A model generated the notes under the pieces. The model searched no databases. It saw only the letters and a list, made by a program, of their open reading frames with translations, and was not told the origin of the DNA. Made by a program: the position numbers and the translations under genes. Shown piece by piece: positions 24,317 through 30,100 of a stretch of 30,100 nt of DNA (position 1 is the first letter of the stretch; each line of letters starts with the position of its first letter). The DNA is from Porticoccus sp033791605. GTDB taxonomy: Bacteria > Pseudomonadota > Gammaproteobacteria > Pseudomonadales > Porticoccaceae. The stretch covers positions 1 through 30,100 of the forward strand of contig JASJGJ010000150.1 of NCBI GenBank assembly GCA_033791605.1, given 5' to 3'.

Positions 24317-25369
24317 CTAAACAGGTATTGCCAATAATTCACCCAGGTATGAATCAATCTGTTCAGCATATTTTGGATCCATACCAAAAAGCCCTAAATG
24401 GCCCCAATCACTTTTGATCACTCTCAACTCACTCTCTGCCACCATTTTTTGATGATCCTCACAATCCCGAGGAGGAAAGAACATATCCGTGCTAATAGGC
24501 ATGACAAACATCTTCGCTGTAATTCTGCCTAAAGCTGCTTTGAGATCACCACCCGTTATTCTACTCACATCGCCGCGCTGCCACTTCCAGGCCATACATA
24601 GCAGATTATTCGGGTCCATAGGTAAGAAATAGCCTTGGGTAAAACCTACACAAAAATCTTCAAAAGAAGAGAAACCAAGCTCACGCCATAGCTCCTGCTT
24701 AAACATTTCAGTGCTATAGCCCATGACAGACCACAGGTCCGCATGTCGGCGCAAACCGCAGTGCACCGCATGTGGTTCTGTATACCAACCATCGTCCCAG
24801 GCAGGGTCAGACGTAATCGCTTCGTTCAATGTTTTTGTGTACAAAAAGTCGTGCGGTGTATTTTTTGCCGTCCCTGCAATGGGCGCAGCACGTTTGACCA
24901 TATCAGGATAGCGCACAGCCCATTCCCATGTTTGCTGCGCCCCCATAGACCCACCAACAACAAGGGCCAGAGAGTCGATACCAAATTTTTCTGTGAGTAA
25001 TTTATGTTGTGCTCGAACATCATCACCAATTCGAACACGTGGAAATGCTGCCATCCCAAATGGAGATGGGGTGTTATGGGGTGATGTGGATAAGCCGCTG
25101 CCAAGCTGATTGATGATGATAACAAAATACTTATCGGGATCGATTGCCCTCCCCGACCCCACATACACTTGTTCCATAATCTTACTGGTACCGGAGTACC
25201 AAGTCGTCATCAGTATTACATTATCTTTGCTGGCGTTTAATCTCCCAAAGGTTGTATAAGCAAGTTGACAGTTTCTGAGGGTTCCACCGCTTTCTAATAC
25301 AAAATCACCGAGATCAAAAAAAACATAAGGCCCGTGATTTTCTTGAGAATAATAGTCATTCACTAACAT
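24317..25369 (-). CDS. MetX-like alpha/beta hydrolase
   Basis: A cytoplasmic alpha/beta-hydrolase (350 aa) in the homoserine O-acetyltransferase-like family. Nucleophile elbow GGSMGAQQTWEW, acid region ISTDMFFPPRDCEDHQ and catalytic His in DWGHLGLFG are in order. The first part (LAYTTFGRLNASKDNVILMTTWYSG) also matches. In genuine MetX the His lies in a GHDAFL-type motif; here GHLGLFG, so homoserine acetyltransferase is doubtful and an esterase/hydrolase is as likely. The frame is open to 25471, but ATG at 25369 follows GAGGG and gives a normal N-terminus. It is upstream of yajD by 18 bp. Confidence 0.85.
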   Translation of the reverse strand: MLVNDYYSQENHGPYVFFDLGDFVLESGGTLRNCQLAYTTFGRLNASKDNVILMTTWYSGTSKIMEQVYVGSGRAIDPDKYFVIIINQLGSGLSTSPHNTPSPFGMAAFPRVRIGDDVRAQHKLLTEKFGIDSLALVVGGSMGAQQTWEWAVRYPDMVKRAAPIAGTAKNTPHDFLYTKTLNEAITSDPAWDDGWYTEPHAVHCGLRRHADLWSVMGYSTEMFKQELWRELGFSSFEDFCVGFTQGYFLPMDPNNLLCMAWKWQRGDVSRITGGDLKAALGRITAKMFVMPISTDMFFPPRDCEDHQKMVAESELRVIKSDWGHLGLFGMDPKYAEQIDSYLGELLAIPV

Positions 25370-25544
25370 CAACAATTCCCTCTCGATTTGAACAAATACA
25401 AAGCATACGCCACGCAAATAATAAAACCACACTGTATCAGTAAGCCACGCACATCTGAAAGATGCCATCAAACGAGAAATAAATAGCCGAGAAGAAAAGG
25501 ATAATATCTATATCAAATCAGGGAGACAAAAAGATAACCCGAAA

Positions 25545-26381
25545 CTAAAGTACCTCTATACCATAAGGCGTTTCTAGCTTTATACGCCACTGACCTTTAA
25601 CTTTATACACCCAGCCCTGAACTTCAATATGTTTACCGAGAAGGCTTTTAAGCCATGCCTGAGTAAATCTGTGCTGATGCTCCGAATAGAGCATCACGGT
25701 AAAGCGGTTATCTTCTATTTCCAAACGCCAGTGCTTACCTGTGTGAATTGCCGTCACTTTTCCCTGTACTCGCTGAAAACCACCCTGATGAATTAATTCA
25801 GCCTTAACAGGAGGAAGTACTTTGTCACCCCACAGGCCTAATTGATGCTTCTGAGCGAACTGTTCTGCCTGAGCTAAACACGGGGCAAGGGACAAATTTG
25901 GAGGAATGGCCACATGGTAGGCCAACCCCTGTCGCAATAGGAACTGCTCTAGGTTTTCTTCGGTTTCGTTATAAATATGGCCTAACCATCGGCCATAGTG
26001 ATCTTTCGTTTCAACATCCAGCAGCAATTCAATACGGTTAGAGTCCTTCACAAAAGCTCGGACAGCGTCTCTAGCTTGCAAGGCATAGGGTTGAGGGCTC
26101 TGCTCTTTCTGTCCCATTTCTGTGGCATTAATACCAATCAAACGAACTTTACGTCCATCAGATAATGCCAAGGTGTCGCCATCATAAACGCTGGAAACTT
26201 TCACCGTCTCAGTTTTTGAAATGATGGGGCAGGGTTTTAAATATTCTGGAGAAGACGGTTGTTGAGCATCCTGCTGTTTTGCATGTTGAGGCTGATGATT
26301 ATCCAACCTATTTGTACTTTTATCTTCACTGCAGCCAACAACCAGGGTGAGCAATAGACAAATAAAATATCGTCCTGACAT
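25545..26381 (-). CDS. SNase-like (thermonuclease) lipoprotein
   Basis: A 278-aa predicted lipoprotein carrying a staphylococcal-nuclease-like domain, probably periplasmic and membrane-anchored. The signal peptide ends in the lipobox VVGC, with Cys17 as the lipidation site. The SNase fold (~57-190) has SSVYDGDTLAL, RKVRLIGINATEMGQKEQ and YGRWLGHIY. The catalytic Arg/Glu positions are present, but the usual Asp of the GIDAPE-type motif is Asn (GINATE), a variant that also occurs in other family members. A second beta-rich part (~200-278) looks like an OB-fold tail. It lies 111 bp from rpmE on the same strand, after the rpmE terminator. Confidence 0.87.
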   Translation of the reverse strand: MSGRYFICLLLTLVVGCSEDKSTNRLDNHQPQHAKQQDAQQPSSPEYLKPCPIISKTETVKVSSVYDGDTLALSDGRKVRLIGINATEMGQKEQSPQPYALQARDAVRAFVKDSNRIELLLDVETKDHYGRWLGHIYNETEENLEQFLLRQGLAYHVAIPPNLSLAPCLAQAEQFAQKHQLGLWGDKVLPPVKAELIHQGGFQRVQGKVTAIHTGKHWRLEIEDNRFTVMLYSEHQHRFTQAWLKSLLGKHIEVQGWVYKVKGQWRIKLETPYGIEVL

Positions 26382-26410
26382 TTTTATCCCAGTCTCCTTA
26401 AGCCAGAAAC

Positions 26411-26447
26411 AAAAAACGCGCTCAAGGTATATACCCGGAGCGCGTTT
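26411..26447 (-). terminator. Rho-independent terminator of rpmE
   Basis: On the minus strand AAACGCGCTC (26438-26447) pairs with GAGCGCGTTT (26414-26423). The loop contains the self-complementary GGTATATACC, which extends the hairpin, and the second arm runs straight into a T tract (26411-26416). This is a standard strong terminator. Confidence 0.9.
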
Positions 26448-26492
26448 CGATTGCCTCTAAAGACAAACATAATGCAACATTTCTTAACAGAA

Positions 26493-26708
26493 TTACTTCT
26501 TGGCAGCACGTCCCGCAAAACGTTTGTTGAAGCGATCAATACGACCACCTGTATCAACCACTTTCTGCTTGCCGGTATAAAAAGGATGGCACTCGGAACA
26601 CACATCGAGGTGAATGCCAGTTGCCATAGTCGAGCCAACTTCAATAACGTTGCCACAGCTACAGGTTGCTGTCATTTTGCCGTAATTTGGATGAATATCA
26701 GTTTTCAT
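26493..26708 (-). CDS. rpmE: 50S ribosomal protein bL31 (zinc-containing)
   Basis: Large-subunit ribosomal protein L31 of 71 aa. It begins MKTDIHPNY and contains the zinc ligands C16, C18 (CSCG) and C37, C40 (CSECHPF), so it is the zinc-binding (type A) form, plus the terminal GRIDRFNKRF signature. It is divergent from priA, the usual order in gammaproteobacteria. In E. coli, L31 represses its own synthesis through the rpmE leader; the ~75-nt leader predicted here could serve similarly (inference). The terminator at 26411-26447 closes it off. Confidence 0.97.
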   Translation of the reverse strand: MKTDIHPNYGKMTATCSCGNVIEVGSTMATGIHLDVCSECHPFYTGKQKVVDTGGRIDRFNKRFAGRAAKK

Positions 26709-26792
26709 GTTCTCTTTGCCTCAATGTCTTGCATACCGCCACCCAATCATCATACTGTTGGGCACCATATGCCGCTCTCAAACGGAGCGCGC

Positions 26793-26820
26793 ATACTACC
26801 AGAAAACAGCCCGCATTCAA
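26793..26820 (-). promoter_or_regulatory. Candidate rpmE promoter
   Basis: On the minus strand TTGAAT (26815-26820) and TAGTAT (26793-26798) are separated by 16 bp, giving a predicted leader of roughly 75-80 nt before rpmE. Four to five of six matches per box; eye-matched only. Confidence 0.4.
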
Positions 26821-26873
26821 GGTTTCAACCACAAATATAGGGTTTAGACGTAAATACTCGGCAGCGATCAATA

Positions 26874-29126
26874 ATGAGCAGTAATAACAACCCTACGATC
26901 TATAACATCGCTGTGCCGTCACCCCTCCGGCGTTTGTTTGATTACCTTCCTCCAGAAGACGTCACAACTAACAAAGCCTACCTTCACCTGCTACCTGGCA
27001 CCAGAGTACTGATCCCCTTTGGCCGCAGAAAAGTAGTGGGGATTATTGTCAGTACTACCAATAAAAGTGATTTCCCTCTATCTCGACTCAAACCGATTGA
27101 GACCGTACTTGATAACGAGCCACTGGTTCCGCAGCACCTGTTTGAACTCTATGTTTGGGCCGCTCGATACTATCAACATCCCATCGGTGATGTCCTGGCC
27201 AACTCACTCCCTGCCCTGTTGCGTAAAGGAGAAGATATTCCCACCCAAGATGAGAAATATTGGCAGCTCAGCGAAAAAGGCAAAGGTCTCCCAGACAGTG
27301 CGCTAAAACGCGCTCCAAAGCAGCAACAAATTCTTAATTTGCTACAACAGCAAAACAGCATGAGTAGAGATGAGTTTAAGCAATTAGATGTTTCCACTTC
27401 AGCATTAAAACAACTGGAAGAGAAAGGCCTAGTTGACTCAGTTATTACTCAGGCAAAAACCAATCTGGACGATATTCTGGAAAACCTGCTAGCTGAGCAA
27501 CCATTGGAACTCTATCCCGAACAACAACAGGCTCTGGATAGTATTGAATTACACGGTTTTAAACCCTACCTACTCTATGGTGAAACCGGCAGTGGTAAAA
27601 CCGAAATTTACCTACAGGCCATTGAAAAAATACTGCGCTATGGCAAACAAGCATTAGTATTAATCCCGGAAATTAGCCTGACACCTCAAACATTGAGCCG
27701 TTTTGAACGGCGTTTTAATTGTCCGATTGCGGTATTGCACTCGGGCCTAACCGATAGAGAGAGAACACTGGCTTGGGATGCAGCCCGCACAGGCCAAGCA
27801 CCCATTGTACTCGGCACCCGATCTGCCATATTTACACCACTAAAATCACCAGGTTTATTAATCGTTGATGAAGAACACGACAGCTCTTTTAAACAACAAG
27901 AAGGCTTTCGTTATTCCGCTCGGGACTTAGCTGTTATTCGTGCCCAAAAAGAAGCAATTCCACTTATTTTAGGTTCTGCCACCCCTTCACTGGAATCACT
28001 GTACAACTGCGAACAAAGTCGCTACACACGGTTAATGCTGACTTGTCGCCCTGGCAACGCAGTACAACCACGCTGGCAACCCGTTGATATTCGAAAATCC
28101 AACTTATCCAGCGGTTATTCACGAGAGTTAATAGACGCCATCACCCAAACACTGGCAGCAGGCAATCAGGTATTAGTATTTCTTAATCGCAGGGGTTTTT
28201 CCCCCACCTTAAGCTGCCACGAATGTGGCTGGATTGCTGGCTGCCATCGCTGTGAAGCGAGGTTAACTGTACACCGCAGTCCAAATCGCCTGCTGTGCCA
28301 CCATTGCGAACACTTGGAACCTGTCCCACCTAAATGTCCTTTCTGCCATAGTTCGCAGTTGCAGTGTATTGGCCAAGGTACCGAACGCAGCGAAGAAATG
28401 CTGGAGGCTCTATTCCCAGACACCCCCATTATTCGGGTAGACCGCGATACCACACGCCGCAAACACGCCATGAAAGAAATGTTAGCTCAGGTCAATCTTG
28501 GAAAACCTTGCATTCTTATTGGTACGCAATTGCTAGCTAAAGGTCACCATTTTCCCAACGTCACATTAGTCGCTATTTTGGATGCCGACGGAGGTCTCTT
28601 TAGCCCTGATTTTCGGGCACCAGAAAAGATGGGGCAGTTAATTACTCAGGTCGCCGGCCGTTCTGGTCGTGGAGATAAACCCGGCACGGTGATATTACAA
28701 AGCCATTACTGCGATCACCCCTTAATTGCTACTCTCACCACCAGTGGTTATAACGCCTTTAGCCAAGAGCTGATCAAAGAGCGTCAGCTCGCACAACTTC
28801 CACCTTACCGACATATGGCACTTATTCGAGCCGAAGCCGTCAATGGTGAGGCGGCCATTGAGTTTTTAAAATTCTCTCGCCAATGTGCGGAGCGTTTACT
28901 CCCGGCCACAAACCTCCCACCTACAAACAGTGTCAGCTATTTGGGGCCACTACCTGCACCCATGGAACGACGCAGCGGCCGTTTTCGGCATCAGCTTAGT
29001 ATCATCTGTAGTGAACGACCGACCCTGCAGCGGATGATGACAATACTCTGTCTGGAGCTCGAGCAATCTCAGCTCGCCAAGCGTGTCAGGTGGTCTGTAG
29101 ACATTGACCCTCAGGATACAACCTGA
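26874..29126 (+). CDS. priA: Primosomal protein N', replication restart helicase
   Basis: A 3'-5' DNA helicase that reloads the replisome at stalled forks. All domains are present in 750 aa: the N-terminal 3'-binding domain (IYNIAVPSPLRRLFDYLPP; LIPFGRRKVVGIIV), Walker A GETGSGKT (236-243), Walker B DEEH (332-335) with the aromatic-rich SSFKQQEGFRYSARDLA loop, and a zinc module with eight cysteines (C448, 451, 457, 460, 475, 478, 488, 491). Motif VI QVAGRSGRGDKPG is near the C-terminus. The start is ATG at 26874 with a weak ribosome-binding site. It is divergent from rpmE and followed after 97 bp by a SPOR-domain gene. Confidence 0.97.
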   Translation: MSSNNNPTIYNIAVPSPLRRLFDYLPPEDVTTNKAYLHLLPGTRVLIPFGRRKVVGIIVSTTNKSDFPLSRLKPIETVLDNEPLVPQHLFELYVWAARYYQHPIGDVLANSLPALLRKGEDIPTQDEKYWQLSEKGKGLPDSALKRAPKQQQILNLLQQQNSMSRDEFKQLDVSTSALKQLEEKGLVDSVITQAKTNLDDILENLLAEQPLELYPEQQQALDSIELHGFKPYLLYGETGSGKTEIYLQAIEKILRYGKQALVLIPEISLTPQTLSRFERRFNCPIAVLHSGLTDRERTLAWDAARTGQAPIVLGTRSAIFTPLKSPGLLIVDEEHDSSFKQQEGFRYSARDLAVIRAQKEAIPLILGSATPSLESLYNCEQSRYTRLMLTCRPGNAVQPRWQPVDIRKSNLSSGYSRELIDAITQTLAAGNQVLVFLNRRGFSPTLSCHECGWIAGCHRCEARLTVHRSPNRLLCHHCEHLEPVPPKCPFCHSSQLQCIGQGTERSEEMLEALFPDTPIIRVDRDTTRRKHAMKEMLAQVNLGKPCILIGTQLLAKGHHFPNVTLVAILDADGGLFSPDFRAPEKMGQLITQVAGRSGRGDKPGTVILQSHYCDHPLIATLTTSGYNAFSQELIKERQLAQLPPYRHMALIRAEAVNGEAAIEFLKFSRQCAERLLPATNLPPTNSVSYLGPLPAPMERRSGRFRHQLSIICSERPTLQRMMTILCLELEQSQLAKRVRWSVDIDPQDTT

Positions 29127-29223
29127 GCAACCGCCCCAAATTTGAGATAATGATCAATCAGTCCTAGCGAACACTCTGCCTAGCCAATACAATGGCGGCC
29201 ATCAAAGGAGTCCAGATAACAGC

Positions 29224-29808
29224 ATGACTAGGGATTACGCCAAAAAGCCCACAAAACGCAGCCCCCCGCGCAGTTCCCCACGAGCTAATGCGAAACGGCA
29301 GCCAAAAAAACGGGGCAATCAAAGTCCTCCCGGTTGGCTCTGGTTATTTGCTGGAATATTACTGGGCGTTCTCATCATGTCACTGACAAAGCTCTCTGAA
29401 ATGCCAGGTGATCAAAGCCCTGACCTTGCAGGTGAAAGCTCAGAGGATAACTCGGAAGACAATGGCAACAAACCCCGGTTTGATTTCTATACGCTGTTAA
29501 GGGAATCAGAAGTCATTGTTCCCGACACCCCAAAAACTGATAGCGCAGCCACCCCAACAGCCAATTCAAATGACGTATTCCTGCTTCAGGTGGGTTCATT
29601 CAAAAGCAATCATGATGCCGATAGCCTTCGAGCCCGCCTGTTATTGCTCAACCTGAACGCCAAAATTGAAAAAGTCAGCCCAAGAAAAAATGAAACCTGG
29701 CACCGTGTTATTGTAGGGCCTTTTAGTGATAGATCTAACCTAGCTGACGCCCGAAGTAAGTTGGCCAGCAACGGGATAGATTCGCTGTTATTAAAACGAA
29801 AAAAATAA
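29224..29808 (+). CDS. FtsN-like SPOR-domain cell-division protein
   Basis: A single-pass inner-membrane protein of 194 aa. A basic cytoplasmic N-terminus (~1-36), one membrane helix (~38-55, WLWLFAGILLGVLIM), an acidic periplasmic linker, then a C-terminal SPOR domain (~115-192: FLLQVGSFKSNHDADSLRARL, WHRVIVGPFSD), which binds denuded peptidoglycan at the division site. The layout is that of a short FtsN. The start is ATG at 29224, with AAGGAG an unusually long 13 bp upstream. It lies 97 bp after priA; in pseudomonads the equivalent gene sits between argS and hslV, and argS is absent here. Confidence 0.88.
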   Translation: MTRDYAKKPTKRSPPRSSPRANAKRQPKKRGNQSPPGWLWLFAGILLGVLIMSLTKLSEMPGDQSPDLAGESSEDNSEDNGNKPRFDFYTLLRESEVIVPDTPKTDSAATPTANSNDVFLLQVGSFKSNHDADSLRARLLLLNLNAKIEKVSPRKNETWHRVIVGPFSDRSNLADARSKLASNGIDSLLLKRKK

Positions 29809-30013
29809 AGACGTGGTCTTCACACAGAGAGCTTTCCCGACTCTTTTTACCTGTTCTCATCCGGCATGATGACCCTGACATCACCTCTGACAGATAGAGT
29901 AAAAAAATTAGAATGACAAAAAAACATAACCAGCCCAGAGAAGCAACTTCATCAAAGAAAAACCATTTGTGTTGACATCCGAAACAAACACAATTAATTT
30001 AGCAAAGATAAAT

Positions 30014-30100
30014 ACTAAATATACTAAATATACTAAATAAATACTAAATAAATACTAAATAAATACTAAATAAATACTAAATAAATACTAAATAAATACT
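30014..30100. repeat. AT-rich tandem repeat, 9- then 11-bp period, running off the window end
   Basis: ACT trinucleotides recur at 30014, 30023, 30032, 30043, 30054, 30065, 30076, 30087 and 30098. The first two intervals are 9 bp (ACTAAATAT) and a third lone unit leads into six perfect 11-bp ACTAAATAAAT units. The array continues past base 30100, so its length is unknown. There is no gene between 29808 and the window end. Confidence 0.93.

Noticed and set aside
29809..29870. Terminator after the SPOR gene
   Set aside because: Only a weak AGAG/CTCT stem before TTTTT was found, too short to call.

Overview
The window reads as chromosomal DNA of a free-living, probably marine, aerobic gammaproteobacterium, perhaps near the Cellvibrionales/Spongiibacteraceae. 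That placement is inferred from gene content and protein flavour (rpmE–priA–SPOR protein order, E. coli-like two-subunit PntAB, YajD, DUF4197 and SIMPL proteins, two DEAD-box helicases), not from a marker-gene phylogeny. GC is moderate and intergenic DNA is AT-rich. I see no rRNA, tRNA, phage, insertion sequence or CRISPR array.

Layout. 1-1296: 3' part of a DEAD-box RNA helicase, followed by a hairpin. 1460-5628 (minus): a small conserved protein, a DedA/YqaA-type membrane protein, and the proton-translocating transhydrogenase operon pntA-pntB with a good terminator. 6156-7067 (minus): a small membrane zinc-ribbon protein and a secreted Sel1-repeat protein. 7182-11916 (minus): a compact three-gene redox operon, made of a GltD-like FAD/NAD(P)/Fe-S oxidoreductase with a C-terminal double-cluster ferredoxin domain, then KorA and KorB of a 2-oxoacid (probably 2-oxoglutarate):ferredoxin oxidoreductase. 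12427-13794 (minus): a GT-C-like membrane glycosyltransferase. It diverges from a four-gene plus-strand cluster (14133-16728): a small exported CGTCP protein, a GT2 polyprenyl-phosphate-type glycosyltransferase, a DUF547 protein and an unknown exported protein. 17042-18478: a clade-3-type catalase with a textbook terminator. 18596-20248 (minus): DUF4197 and SIMPL envelope proteins. 20636-22006: an RhlE-like helicase with an altered Walker A motif. 22036-23854 (minus): an overlapping methyltransferase/ATP-grasp pair. 23912-25369 (minus): a MetX-like hydrolase and YajD. 25545-26381 (minus): an SNase lipoprotein. 26493-29808: rpmE divergent from priA, then an FtsN-like SPOR protein. The window ends inside an 11-bp AT-rich tandem repeat.

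How the genes fit together. The metabolic core is redox: PntAB couples the proton gradient to NADPH, and the Kor operon appears built to connect 2-oxoacid oxidation or reductive carboxylation to NAD(P)H through its own flavin/Fe-S subunit. The glycosyltransferase pair may make and use a lipid-linked sugar. PriA, L31 and the SPOR protein are core housekeeping. Most of the window is ordinary chromosome. The items most worth a second look are the Kor/GltD-like operon, the Gly-to-Val change in the second helicase, the four-gene GT2/DUF547 cluster with its heme-motif-lacking CGTCP protein, and the terminal tandem repeat.
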